Origin: JALONO01 sp038209965
Lineage (GTDB): Bacteria > Bacteroidota > Bacteroidia > Cytophagales > Thermoflexibacteraceae
DNA length: 27,441 nt
Reading direction: 5' to 3'
NCBI GenBank assembly: GCA_038209965.1
Contig: JBBQXF010000066.1
Span: forward strand, 1-27,441
Below the pieces are notes generated by a model. It was not told where the DNA came from. It made no database searches and saw only the letters and a list, made by a program, of their open reading frames with translations. Positions 1-7,599 of this stretch are shown here, piece after piece; the first letter of the stretch is position 1; each line of letters begins with the position of its first letter. The translations under genes were made by a program, and so were the position numbers.

Positions 1-362
1 AGAGGGGTAACATCCCTTATGGCCGTCACCTCAATACCACTCCCTTGAATGGTTCGGATAGCCGACTCGCGGCCAGCTCCAGGACCCTTCACAAAAACTT
101 CTGCTTTGCGCATCCCCAGATCAAAAGCGGCCTTGGCACAATCCGAAGCTGCCGTTTGAGCTGCATAAGGAGTGTTCTTTTTGGAACCCTTGAATCCCAT
201 CTTACCAGCCGATGCCCACGACACTACTTGCCCGGACATGTTGGTGATGGAAATGATGATGTTGTTGAAGCTAGCCCGAATATGGACTTGCCCTACGGGC
301 TCAACGTGCACTACCCGCTTTTTTGCTTTGTCTTTTCTCTTAGACTGTTGCTGTGTAGCCAT
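1..362 (-). CDS. rpsK: 30S ribosomal protein S11, C-terminus cut by window edge
   Basis: S11 lies in the platform of the 30S subunit near the decoding region. The minus strand from the ATG at 360-362 encodes a basic N-terminal tail (starting MATQQQSKRKDKAKKR) followed by typical S11 text: HIRASFNNIIISITN, GKMGFKGSKKNTPYAAQTAA, VFVKGPGAGRESAIR and IEVTAIRDVTP. About 120 codons are present. The final conserved S11 tail (family pattern PHNGCRPPKRRRV) would fall outside the window. The start lies 12 nt downstream of rpsM, so it is the last visible cistron of the operon. In this phylum rpsD, rpoA and rplQ normally follow. Confidence 0.97.
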   Translation of the reverse strand, partial: MATQQQSKRKDKAKKRVVHVEPVGQVHIRASFNNIIISITNMSGQVVSWASAGKMGFKGSKKNTPYAAQTAASDCAKAAFDLGMRKAEVFVKGPGAGRESAIRTIQGSGIEVTAIRDVTP

Positions 363-374
363 TGTTAATTCCTG

Positions 375-755
375 TTACTTCTTAGATGCTATCTTCTTGT
401 TAGCCACGGTCTTACGTTTCCCTTTCCGGGTACGGGCGTTGTTCTTGGTGCTCTGGCCTCGCACGGGAAGCCCTTTGCGGTGGCGCAATCCTCTGTAGCA
501 GCCAATGTCCATTAAGCGTTTGATGCTCAATTGTACTTCTGACTTGAGTTCGCCTTCTACCTTAAATTCAGCATTAATGGTGTCCCGGATAGATTTTGAT
601 TCGGCATCATTCCAAGTAGAAACACGACGGTTCGCATCTACACCCGATTTTGCCAGAATTTTCTTTGCCGAAGACCGACCAATGCCAAAAATATAGGTAA
701 GGGATATTTCACCCCTTTTGTTGTCTGGAATGTCAACACCTGAAATTCTTGCCAT
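375..755 (-). CDS. rpsM: 30S ribosomal protein S13
   Basis: S13 is a head protein of the 30S subunit that contacts the P-site tRNA and forms intersubunit bridges. The 126-residue product starts MARISGVDIPDNKRGEIS, carries the helix-hairpin-helix region YIFGIGRSSAKKIL near residues 22-35, and ends in the basic tail with RHRKGLPVRGQSTKNNARTR that reaches toward the tRNA. Its length is normal for the family. It lies 17 nt downstream of rpmJ and 12 nt upstream of rpsK, in the standard phylum order. Confidence 0.98.
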   Translation of the reverse strand: MARISGVDIPDNKRGEISLTYIFGIGRSSAKKILAKSGVDANRRVSTWNDAESKSIRDTINAEFKVEGELKSEVQLSIKRLMDIGCYRGLRHRKGLPVRGQSTKNNARTRKGKRKTVANKKIASKK

Positions 756-772
756 AACGACTGTTGTAAATG

Positions 773-889
773 TTAGCCCTGCCTTTGTTTAAACTTTGGA
801 TTCTTTTTGTTGATGACGTACAACTTGCCCTTGCGCCTGATTATTTTGCAATCAACGCTTCTTTTCTTGATTGACGCTTTTACTTTCAT
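773..889 (-). CDS. rpmJ: 50S ribosomal protein L36 (zinc-free form)
   Basis: This 38-residue protein of the large subunit is read from the ATG at 887-889 to the TAA at 773-775. It begins MKVKASIKKRSVDCKIIRRK and ends KNPKFKQRQG, which is the L36 signature. Zinc-binding L36 has a C-x2-C-x12-C-x4-H ribbon. Here only Cys14 remains; residues 11, 27 and 32 are Ser, Asn and Lys, so this is the C-minus type that does not bind zinc. It sits between infA (75 nt gap) and rpsM (17 nt gap). Confidence 0.97.
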   Translation of the reverse strand: MKVKASIKKRSVDCKIIRRKGKLYVINKKNPKFKQRQG

Positions 890-936
890 TACTGAAAAAT
901 ATTTAATAATAAAAAGTTCTGCTTAAAAACGGAAGA

Positions 937-944
937 CAAAATTA
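937..944 (-). promoter_or_regulatory. possible -7 promoter element before rpmJ
   Basis: The minus strand reads TAATTTTG, a perfect match to the Bacteroidota TAnnTTTG element, inside the AT-rich 75-nt gap between infA and rpmJ. The nearest upstream TTTG is only 14 nt away instead of about 19, so a full promoter is not supported. It could give secondary transcription of rpmJ-rpsM-rpsK, or it may be chance in an AT-rich gap. Confidence 0.25.
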
Positions 945-964
945 AAGTAAAATTTATACAAACT

Positions 965-1183
965 TCACTTATAACGATAGATAATCCGCCCTTTGGACAA
1001 ATCATAGGGCGACATTTCCAACTTCACCTTATCACCAGGCAGGATTCGAATGTAGTTCATTCGCATTTTACCGGAAATGTGGGCAATAATCTGATGACCA
1101 TTTTCCAACTCCACCCTGAACATTGCGTTTGACAATGCCTCGACAATTGTACCGTCTAATTCTATGTTAGATTGTTTCGGCAT
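965..1183 (-). CDS. infA: translation initiation factor IF-1
   Basis: IF-1 binds the ribosomal A site during initiation and helps IF-2 and IF-3 select the start codon. The 72-residue product matches the family length. It has the OB-fold pattern IELDGTIVEALSNAMFRVEL, then GHQIIAHISGKMRMNYIRI and a tail with LSKGRIIYRYK. It is 11 nt downstream of map. A 75-nt AT-rich gap separates it from rpmJ. Confidence 0.98.
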   Translation of the reverse strand: MPKQSNIELDGTIVEALSNAMFRVELENGHQIIAHISGKMRMNYIRILPGDKVKLEMSPYDLSKGRIIYRYK

Positions 1184-1194
1184 AAATAATTTTA

Positions 1195-1974
1195 TTAGAA
1201 CTTGAAGACCTCTTCAATATATTTAAAAGTGGTCACTACCTCAACATTGTTATTGTGTATGGCAACCGTATGCTCATAATGGGCAGAAGGTTTCCGGTCT
1301 TTAGTACGGATTGTCCATCCGTCGCGCTCTTGAACAATGTCGCGGCGGCCAAGATTTATCATGGGTTCAATCGCAATGACCAGCCCATTTTGGATCTTAA
1401 TGCCTTTGCCACGTTGACCGTAATTGGGAACTTCGGGGGCTTCGTGTAAACTTTTGCCCAGTCCATGCCCAACCAGCTCACGAACAACGGTAAACCCTTT
1501 GCGTTCCACATATTGCTGAATAGCAAACCCGATGTCACCCAACCGATTACCTACCTTTACTGCAGCAATTCCTTCATATAAAGACTCCTTGGTGGCACGT
1601 AGCAGCGATAACACTTCAGTACTTACATTTCCAATTGGATAGGTGTAAGCGGAATCCGCGTGAAGGCCACCCAATAAAACACCACAGTCAATGGAAACAA
1701 TATCTCCATCCCTAAGTACATAACTGCTTGGAATTCCGTGTACAACTGTTTCGTTTACTGAAATACAGAGCGAAGCTGGAAAACCATTGAACTTATAAAA
1801 GGAAGGTGAAGCTTCGTGATCGCGAATGAATTCTTCCGCCCGTTGATCCAATTGCTTCGTTGTTACTCCCTCCTTGAGGATTTTTGCTACTTCAGCGTGG
1901 GTGCGTCCCAACAAGTCAGCACTTAGCCGCATTGCCGCAATCTCACTCTCGGTTTTATAATAAATCATCCCCAT
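1195..1974 (-). CDS. map: methionine aminopeptidase, type I
   Basis: This enzyme removes the N-terminal methionine from nascent proteins in the cytosol. The 259-residue chain shows the pita-bread metallopeptidase core. Metal ligands by count are Asp96 (VSIDCGV), Asp107 (LHADSAYT), His170 (LVGHGLG), Glu203 (AIEPMI) and Glu234 (HYEHTV); the substrate-contacting His79 lies in VVHGIP. No N-terminal zinc-finger extension is present. The chain could start at Met1 or Met3; Met1 is used. It lies between secY (15 nt) and infA (11 nt), the usual position in Bacteroidota. Confidence 0.97.
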   Translation of the reverse strand: MGMIYYKTESEIAAMRLSADLLGRTHAEVAKILKEGVTTKQLDQRAEEFIRDHEASPSFYKFNGFPASLCISVNETVVHGIPSSYVLRDGDIVSIDCGVLLGGLHADSAYTYPIGNVSTEVLSLLRATKESLYEGIAAVKVGNRLGDIGFAIQQYVERKGFTVVRELVGHGLGKSLHEAPEVPNYGQRGKGIKIQNGLVIAIEPMINLGRRDIVQERDGWTIRTKDRKPSAHYEHTVAIHNNNVEVVTTFKYIEEVFKF

Positions 1975-1989
1975 GCTGCCCTGTTCAAA

Positions 1990-3360
1990 TTAGGAAGCTA
2001 CCGCCACATTCTGCCGACTGGTTACCTTACCAGTCTGCATCATACCATCATAGTGCTTCATCAGCAAATAACTTTCTATTTGTTGCAGTGTGTCAAGAAT
2101 AACACCTACCATGATTAACAGGGATGTACCTCCATAAAACTGGGCAAAATCACCGTTCATTCCGGCCATACTTGCAAATGCGGGCATAATGGCCACCAGA
2201 GCTAGAAAAATAGCACCCGGAAAAGTAATCCGGTCAATAATCAAACTGATGAATTCCGCAGTGGCTTCGCCTGGTTTCACCCCCGGAACAAAACCACCGT
2301 TTCGTTTCATGTCGTCAGCAATTTGCGTAGGATTTACCGTTATGGCTGTATAAAAGAAGGTAAACACAATAATCAGCAACGCAAAGAGCACATTGTACTG
2401 CCAAGATGTAAAGTCGGCAAATGTGGTAGCTACGTAATTCGCCCAATCATACTTATCCGCCAAGAGTGAGGCGAGCAATGAGGGTAAAAACATGAGCGAC
2501 TGGGCAAAGATAATTGGCATAACACCAGCCGCATTTACCTTCAGCGGTAAGTAAGAACGCTGTCCACCCATTTGTTGCAATTTCTTACTATTGGCGGGAG
2601 TTGTCCCCTTTGTTGCCATCTGCTTGGCATATTGAACAGGAATCCTGCGTACAGCTTGAGTGAGAAGCACTACACCCATCACCACAAAGAACAAAGCCAC
2701 GATTTCCAACACAAAAAACAACAGACCGGCAGCACCCCGAGAAGCGCCTTCCGATAATATAGCACCCGGGAAACGAGATATGATACCAATCATGATTAGC
2801 ATTGAAGTACCGTTGCCAATCCCTTTCTCAGTAATACGCTCGCCCATCCACATACAGAAAATTGTACCGGCCGTCAAAATGATCATTGAACTAATCATGA
2901 AGAAAGTGCGATCAATCATTATCGCTTCAGTGGGAACAGTACCAGCCAAATAGGCCGAAGACTGAACAAACGTAATCAGAATAGTAAGTATGCGGGTGAT
3001 CTGATTTATCTTCCGACGGCCAGACTCACCCTCCTTTTGCATTTTTTGAAAATAGGGAACCGCAACAGTCAACAACTGAATGACAATCGAAGCTGAAATG
3101 TAGGGCATAATACCAAGGGCAAAAACTGATGTCCTTGAAAACGCACCCCCTGAAAACGTATTAATCAAACCCAATATCCCGCCAGCAGTATTAGCATTGG
3201 CCGCATCCAAAATAGCAGGATCTAGGCCAGGCAATACGATGTAGGAACCCAAACGGAAGATTATCAAGAAAAACAGTGTCATGATAATCCGCTGCTTGAG
3301 TTCTTCTATCGAGAATATGTTTTTAATTGTGGTGTAAAACTTTACAAAAAAGTCTTTCAT
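1990..3360 (-). CDS. secY: protein translocase subunit SecY
   Basis: SecY is the channel-forming subunit of the SecYEG translocon in the inner membrane. The 456-residue chain has the family length. It begins with a cytosolic helix (MKDFFVKFYTTIKNIF), then a first membrane segment near residues 27-47, and continues with about ten hydrophobic segments. Recognisable family stretches include GIMPYISASIVIQLL, TEKGIGNGTSMLI and NPTQIADDMKRNGGFVPG. It follows rplO by 2 nt, so translation is probably coupled, and it precedes map by 15 nt. Confidence 0.98.
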   Translation of the reverse strand: MKDFFVKFYTTIKNIFSIEELKQRIIMTLFFLIIFRLGSYIVLPGLDPAILDAANANTAGGILGLINTFSGGAFSRTSVFALGIMPYISASIVIQLLTVAVPYFQKMQKEGESGRRKINQITRILTILITFVQSSAYLAGTVPTEAIMIDRTFFMISSMIILTAGTIFCMWMGERITEKGIGNGTSMLIMIGIISRFPGAILSEGASRGAAGLLFFVLEIVALFFVVMGVVLLTQAVRRIPVQYAKQMATKGTTPANSKKLQQMGGQRSYLPLKVNAAGVMPIIFAQSLMFLPSLLASLLADKYDWANYVATTFADFTSWQYNVLFALLIIVFTFFYTAITVNPTQIADDMKRNGGFVPGVKPGEATAEFISLIIDRITFPGAIFLALVAIMPAFASMAGMNGDFAQFYGGTSLLIMVGVILDTLQQIESYLLMKHYDGMMQTGKVTSRQNVAVAS

Positions 3361-3362
3361 GA

Positions 3363-3809
3363 TTATATTTTAGTAGCTGTGCCGCCTGCTTTTTCAATGC
3401 TAGCGGCTGCGGTTTCAGAAAAGGCGTGCGCAACTATCTCTACTGCTGATGTGAGTTCTCCCCGGTTCAATATCTTAACTTTGTCCTTCTTGCCCACAAG
3501 ACCATTGGAACGAAGAAGTTCAAAATCGACCTTTGCAACTCCCGTCTTCTCGATCAAAGTCTGCAAATCCCCCAAATTGATCGCCTTATATTCCACGCGG
3601 AAAGGATTGGTGAATCCATACTTGGGAACACGCCGCTGCAAAGGCATTTGACCACCTTCAAAGCCACTCTTTTTCGAATAGCCCGAACGGGATTGCGCTC
3701 CTTTGTGACCACGGGTAGAGGTGCCTCCCCGGCCTGAACCTGTACCCCTGCCGATACGTTTCCTTTTTTTAACTGAACCGGGAGCGGGCTGTAATGTATG
3801 TAATTTCAT
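3363..3809 (-). CDS. rplO: 50S ribosomal protein L15
   Basis: L15 is a late-assembly protein of the large subunit that threads into 23S rRNA. The 148-residue product has the basic, glycine-rich N-terminal extension (GRGTGSGRGGTSTRGHKG) and then KSGFEGGQMPLQRRVPKYGF, both diagnostic for L15. The globular C-terminal half contains VKILNRGELTSAVEI and ends with an Ala-rich helix. It sits 42 nt after rpmD and 2 nt before secY. Confidence 0.98.
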   Translation of the reverse strand: MKLHTLQPAPGSVKKRKRIGRGTGSGRGGTSTRGHKGAQSRSGYSKKSGFEGGQMPLQRRVPKYGFTNPFRVEYKAINLGDLQTLIEKTGVAKVDFELLRSNGLVGKKDKVKILNRGELTSAVEIVAHAFSETAAASIEKAGGTATKI

Positions 3810-3851
3810 GGTAGCAATTTAAAAATAGTTCAACCATTTGTCAGTGACTAC

Positions 3852-4031
3852 CTAAAGCTCTGTCACTTCGATCAAGTGGGCAACGGTGCGTACCATTCCC
3901 AAAATTTGGGGGGTGGCATCCTTCTCCACGATACGGTTAATTTTACCCAAGCCCAGTGCTTCGATCGTGCGTTGTTGATTTTGGGGCTTCTTAATCGCAC
4001 TTTTTACTTGTTTGATCTGGATCTTTTGCAT
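3852..4031 (-). CDS. rpmD: 50S ribosomal protein L30
   Basis: L30 is a small protein of the large subunit. The reading frame from the ATG at 4029-4031 to the TAG at 3852-3854 gives 59 residues: MQKIQIKQVKSAIKKPQNQQ, then RTIEALGLGKINRIVEK and a C-terminal half TPQILGMVRTVAHLIEVTEL. This is the short bacterial L30 pattern, with a conserved R-T-ALGL-KI segment. It is too short for a 60-codon cut-off but occupies the expected slot, 6 nt downstream of rpsE and 42 nt upstream of rplO. Confidence 0.96.
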   Translation of the reverse strand: MQKIQIKQVKSAIKKPQNQQRTIEALGLGKINRIVEKDATPQILGMVRTVAHLIEVTEL

Positions 4032-4037
4032 GACACA

Positions 4038-4556
4038 CTAACCGTTAAAAACTTTGGACAATGAGACCCCGCGCTGTGCCGCAACTGTACGCGGATCGCG
4101 CATTTTAACCAAAGCGTCAATTGTTGCTTTTACCACATTGTGTGGGTTGGAAGAACCTTTGGACTTTGCCAGTACATCGGTAACACCGGCGGATTCCAGT
4201 ACAGCGCGCATGGCACCACCAGCAATAACACCAGTACCTGGGGCAGCAGGTTTCAGAAACACAAATCCCCCGCTGAACTTACCGATCATTTCGTGAGGAA
4301 CAGTTCCCTTCAATATGGGAACTTTGACCAAGTTCTTCTTGGCGTCTTCAATACCTTTGGTGATTGCATCGGTCACTTCATTGGCTTTGCCAAGGCCATA
4401 ACCAACCACACCATTGCCATCACCGACCACAACAATTGCAGCAAAACTAAAACGGCGGCCGCCTTTCACTACTTTGGCCACACGCTGGATTGCCACCACT
4501 TTGTCGTGGAGCTGAATATCCTTTGCACTTACACTCTTAATATTTGCCTGTGACAT
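4038..4556 (-). CDS. rpsE: 30S ribosomal protein S5
   Basis: S5 contributes to translational accuracy and mRNA unwinding on the 30S subunit. The 172-residue chain has the N-terminal double-stranded-RNA-binding-like domain with VAKVVKGGRRFSFAAIVVVG and GNGVVGYGLGKANEV near residues 27-65, then the C-terminal domain with AAPGTGVIAGGAMRAVLESAG and GSSNPHNVVKAT. Length and motifs are normal. It lies 23 nt downstream of rplR and 6 nt upstream of rpmD. Confidence 0.98.
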   Translation of the reverse strand: MSQANIKSVSAKDIQLHDKVVAIQRVAKVVKGGRRFSFAAIVVVGDGNGVVGYGLGKANEVTDAITKGIEDAKKNLVKVPILKGTVPHEMIGKFSGGFVFLKPAAPGTGVIAGGAMRAVLESAGVTDVLAKSKGSSNPHNVVKATIDALVKMRDPRTVAAQRGVSLSKVFNG

Positions 4557-4579
4557 AATGCTTTGCGTGGAAAAAAGAG

Positions 4580-4930
4580 TTAAAATTTCAATCCGCCCTC
4601 ACGTGCACCTTCGGCCAGTGCTTTCACATTGCCGTGGTATAGATAACCGTTCCGGTCAAACACTACTTTGACAACGCCAGCGGCTAGGGCACGTTCCGCT
4701 ATCTTCTTGCCAACTTCTTTGGACTGGCCAACATTGTTTGATTTTTTGTCAGAAAATTCGCGGGATGATGCAGCCACCAGCGTGCGGCCCTGTTCATCAT
4801 CGACCAACTGAGCATAAATTGCAGTGTTGCTCCTGAACACCGACAGGCGCGGGGCACTGGCCGTACCACTAATTTTTGTACGGATGCTCTTCTTAATTTT
4901 TAAACGCCTTTCAAGCTTACTTTTAGCCAT
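4580..4930 (-). CDS. rplR: 50S ribosomal protein L18
   Basis: L18 binds 5S rRNA in the central protuberance. The 116-residue product has the family layout: a basic N-terminus (RRLKIKKSIRTKISGT), then RLSVFRSNTAIYAQLVDDE, AERALAAGVVKVVFDRNGY and the closing KALAEGAREGGLKF. It is 37 nt downstream of rplF and 23 nt upstream of rpsE. Confidence 0.98.
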   Translation of the reverse strand: MAKSKLERRLKIKKSIRTKISGTASAPRLSVFRSNTAIYAQLVDDEQGRTLVAASSREFSDKKSNNVGQSKEVGKKIAERALAAGVVKVVFDRNGYLYHGNVKALAEGAREGGLKF

Positions 4931-4967
4931 TTCTTTATAGAATCAACAATGCTTTCTAATAGATTGA

Positions 4968-5528
4968 TTACTTCTTGGCAGCCGCCTTGCCCGCTTTGCG
5001 ACGGATTTGCTCCCCGACAAAGCGCACACCTTTGCCTTTGTAAGGCTCCACTTTGCGGAACGAGCGTATTTTAGCAGCAATTTGACCTACCAATTGCTTA
5101 TCGATCCCCTCAAGCGTAACTTGGGGAGCTTTACCTTTTAAGGTCTCAGTAGATATTTTAATCTCGGCCGGTATGGCAAACCAAATAGAGTGTGAGAAAC
5201 CCAAACTCATTTGGAGAACATTTGCACCCGTTACCTCAGCCTTAAAACCAACACCCACGAGTTCCAAACTAAGTTTGTAACCTTCTGTAACGCCAATGAT
5301 CATGTTATTGACCAAAGACCGGTACAGTCCGTGCAAAGCCTTGTGGCGCTTTTGTTCAGTGGGACGCTCTACTAAAACCTCAGCTCCGTTCACACTCACC
5401 TTGATGTCCGGATCAACCTGTTGGGTCAGAGCACCTTTTGGGCCTTTGACCGTCACCAAGTTCTGTTCGGATATATTGACCGTAACCCCTGCTGGAATCG
5501 CAATAGGTTTTTTACCAATACGTGACAT
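4968..5528 (-). CDS. rplF: 50S ribosomal protein L6
   Basis: L6 sits near the sarcin-ricin loop and the factor-binding site of the large subunit. The 186-residue product begins MSRIGKKPIAIPAGV and shows the duplicated L6 fold: VTVKGPKGALTQQ in the first half and IRSFRKVEPYKGKGVRFVGE near the C-terminus, the last being the family signature. A Lys/Ala-rich tail follows (RRKAGKAAAKK). It is 11 nt after rpsH and 37 nt before rplR. Confidence 0.98.
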   Translation of the reverse strand: MSRIGKKPIAIPAGVTVNISEQNLVTVKGPKGALTQQVDPDIKVSVNGAEVLVERPTEQKRHKALHGLYRSLVNNMIIGVTEGYKLSLELVGVGFKAEVTGANVLQMSLGFSHSIWFAIPAEIKISTETLKGKAPQVTLEGIDKQLVGQIAAKIRSFRKVEPYKGKGVRFVGEQIRRKAGKAAAKK

Positions 5529-5539
5529 TTTCTAATAAT

Positions 5540-5935
5540 TTAGTAGATGTAACAAATTACTTCACCACCGATATTCAAATCCCTAGCTTCTTTGTCGGTA
5601 ATAACACCTTTAGAAGTTGAAAGGATAGCTATTCCCAATCCGTTAAGAACTTTAGGGATAGCATTGGATTTTGCATACTTGCGCAATCCTGGCTTGCTAA
5701 TCCTTTCCAAATGGATCATTGCTGGCTGCTTAGATAGTGGGTTGTATTTCAACGCTATCTTTATCAGACCTTGCGGAGCAAGATCCTCAAACTTATAGCT
5801 TTGAATGTACCCTTTTTCGTACAACACTTTAGTCAGCTCCTTCTTCATATTTGAAGCAGGGATCTCAACCACGCGGTGGTTTGCCTTGATCGCATTTCTG
5901 AGCCTAGTCAGAAAGTCTGCTATTGGATCCGTCAT
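5540..5935 (-). CDS. rpsH: 30S ribosomal protein S8
   Basis: S8 binds the central domain of 16S rRNA, and in E. coli it is also the translational repressor of the spc operon. The 131-residue product starts MTDPIADFLTRLRNAIKA and contains the C-terminal signature region with GIAILSTSKGVITDKEAR and NIGGEVICYIY. The start lies 88 nt downstream of rpsN, the longest gap inside this operon, and that gap can form a hairpin (separate entry). rplF follows after 11 nt. Confidence 0.98.
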   Translation of the reverse strand: MTDPIADFLTRLRNAIKANHRVVEIPASNMKKELTKVLYEKGYIQSYKFEDLAPQGLIKIALKYNPLSKQPAMIHLERISKPGLRKYAKSNAIPKVLNGLGIAILSTSKGVITDKEARDLNIGGEVICYIY

Positions 5936-5955
5936 TGATGTAATATTTTGACTTG

Positions 5956-5998
5956 TGCGCCTTTCAGCTTATTTTTTACAATCGCCGCAAAGGGCGCA
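5956..5998 (-). promoter_or_regulatory. RNA hairpin in the rpsN-rpsH gap
   Basis: In the minus-strand transcript the arm TGCGCCCTTT (5998-5989) can pair with AAAGGCGCA (5964-5956). This gives nine base pairs with one bulged C and a 24-nt loop, ending 20 nt before the rpsH start codon. There is no T-run, so it is not a simple terminator. A role in S8-dependent or other translational control is possible but is inference only; an RNA-processing site is another option. Confidence 0.4.
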
Positions 5999-6023
5999 GA
6001 AGTGTTAGTTGACTATTTGAATA

Positions 6024-6293
6024 CTACCAACTTGCCTTGGTCAGCCCAGGGATTTTGCCATCAGAAGCCATCTCACGGAACACGTTCCTGCAAATGCCGA
6101 ACTTCCGCATATACCCTTTTGGGCGACCTGTAAGCTTACAACGATTGTGCAACCGCACTGGTGAAGCGTTGCGGGGTAGTTTGTCCAACCCGACCCAATC
6201 ACCAGCTTTTTTGAGCGCTTCACGTTTCTTAGCGTATTTGGCGACCATTTTGGCTCTTTTCCTTTCGCGTGCTTTTACTGATTCTTTTGCCAT
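6024..6293 (-). CDS. rpsN: 30S ribosomal protein S14 (long, zinc-free form)
   Basis: S14 is a head protein of the 30S subunit. The 89-residue chain begins MAKESVKARERKRAKMVAKY and contains the signature RNASPVRLHNRCKLTGRPKG followed by YMRKFGICRNVFREMAS, ending with LTKASW. It lacks the paired CxxC motifs of the short zinc-binding form. It starts 3 nt after the rplE stop codon and is followed by the long gap before rpsH. Confidence 0.98.
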   Translation of the reverse strand: MAKESVKARERKRAKMVAKYAKKREALKKAGDWVGLDKLPRNASPVRLHNRCKLTGRPKGYMRKFGICRNVFREMASDGKIPGLTKASW

Positions 6294-6296
6294 GTC

Positions 6297-6857
6297 CTAA
6301 ATTACGTTAGTTTTGGTTTTGAAAGGCATTCCCAACGCGGCCAAAAGTGCCCGTCCCTCTTCATCAGTTGCGGCAGTGGTCACAAAGGTAATATCCATGC
6401 CAGAAATTTTCTGTACCTTGTCAATCGAGATCTCAGGAAAAATAATTTGCTCCTTCACCCCGAGCGTGTAATTACCACGGCCATCAAATCCATTGTCATT
6501 GATTCCTTTAAAATCGCGTACTCGGGGGAGAGCCACGCTGACAAGACGGTCAAGAAACTCGTACATCTTGGTGGCACGCAAGGTGACACGGGCGCCAATG
6601 GGCATATTTTCGCGGAGCTTAAAGTTAGAAATTGCTTTTTTGGACTTGGTAGCAACCGCTTTCTGACCAGTAATTTGGGTCAACTCATCAACACCCACGT
6701 CTACTAATTTCTTGTCGGCCACGGCAGCGCCAATCCCTTTGTTAAGGCTGATCTTTACCAAACGGGGCACTTGCATGACTGATTTGTAGCCGAATTTCTG
6801 CATCAATGCAGCAACGACTTCTTTCTGATATTTTTCTTTGAACCTTGGGGTTGCCAT
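6297..6857 (-). CDS. rplE: 50S ribosomal protein L5
   Basis: L5 binds 5S rRNA in the central protuberance and touches the P-site tRNA. The 186-residue product has the family pattern: RFKEKYQKEVVAALMQKFGY, VPRLVKISLNKGIG, TGQKAVATKSKKAISNFKLRE with GARVTLR, then RVRDFKGIND, GNYTLGVKEQIIFPEI and a C-terminal DITFVTTAATDEEGRALL. It is 2 nt after rplX and 3 nt before rpsN. Confidence 0.98.
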   Translation of the reverse strand: MATPRFKEKYQKEVVAALMQKFGYKSVMQVPRLVKISLNKGIGAAVADKKLVDVGVDELTQITGQKAVATKSKKAISNFKLRENMPIGARVTLRATKMYEFLDRLVSVALPRVRDFKGINDNGFDGRGNYTLGVKEQIIFPEISIDKVQKISGMDITFVTTAATDEEGRALLAALGMPFKTKTNVI

Positions 6858-6859
6858 GA

Positions 6860-7195
6860 TTACTTGATCGTTTCGCCTGATTTCTTTGCGTACCTTTCTA
6901 ACTTACCAGCATCATTGAGGCGACGGCCAATACGGGTCGCTTTGCCGGACTTGGGGTCGATCACCATCAAATTGCTGATGTGGATACCTGCTTCTTTTTG
7001 GATGAAGCCACCTTCGGGATTTTTGTTGGAAGGCTTAACGGCCTTCTTCACCAAATTCAACCCCTCAATAATCGCACGCTCTTTTTCAATGAGCATCTGA
7101 GTAATGACACCAGACTTGCCCTTTTCATCGCCAGCGATAACCATTACTCGGTCACCCCGACGAACGTGTAGCTTAGTTCTTTTCGCTTCTTTCAT
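6860..7195 (-). CDS. rplX: 50S ribosomal protein L24
   Basis: L24 is an assembly initiator of the large subunit and sits near the exit of the peptide tunnel. The 111-residue chain has the KOW motif near residues 12-30 (VRRGDRVMVIAGDEKGKSG) and then INIEGL-type text here as AIIEGLNLVKKAVKPSNKNP, GGFIQKEAGIHISNLMVIDP and a tail with ATRIGRR. It lies 14 nt after rplN and 2 nt before rplE. Confidence 0.98.
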   Translation of the reverse strand: MKEAKRTKLHVRRGDRVMVIAGDEKGKSGVITQMLIEKERAIIEGLNLVKKAVKPSNKNPEGGFIQKEAGIHISNLMVIDPKSGKATRIGRRLNDAGKLERYAKKSGETIK

Positions 7196-7209
7196 TTGAC
7201 TTGTGATGT

Positions 7210-7578
7210 TTAAAGAACCTCGGGGGCCAATGAAACGATTTTCATAAATTGCTTTTCGCGCAATTCACGGGCCACTGGGCCAAAAATACGGGTTCCGCGC
7301 GGCTCGTTTTGAGCACTGAGCAATACAACTGCATTGTCATCAAAACGGATATAAGTACCATCCTTGCGGCGAATTTCCTTTTTGGTCCTCACGACAACTG
7401 CTTTTGCCACTGTACCTTTTTTGAGGGAACTTGAAGAAATAGCAGCCTTGACAGTGACAACTACTGTGTCACCTACGCTTGCGTATCTCTTTCCAGTGCC
7501 ACCGAGTACACGGATTACGAGCACTTCTCTTGCCCCACTGTTGTCAGCTACATTGAGCCTTGACTCTTGTTGTACCAT
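7210..7578 (-). CDS. rplN: 50S ribosomal protein L14
   Basis: L14 lies at the subunit interface and forms intersubunit bridges. The 122-residue length is exactly typical. Conserved stretches are MVQQESRLNVADNSGAREVL, GDTVVVTVKAA, GTVAKAVVVRTKKEIRRKDG and GTRIFGPVARELREK, ending FMKIVSLAPEVL. It is 21 nt downstream of rpsQ and 14 nt upstream of rplX. Confidence 0.98.
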   Translation of the reverse strand: MVQQESRLNVADNSGAREVLVIRVLGGTGKRYASVGDTVVVTVKAAISSSSLKKGTVAKAVVVRTKKEIRRKDGTYIRFDDNAVVLLSAQNEPRGTRIFGPVARELREKQFMKIVSLAPEVL

Positions 7579-7599
7579 GATCTAAAAATTTAGAAACTA

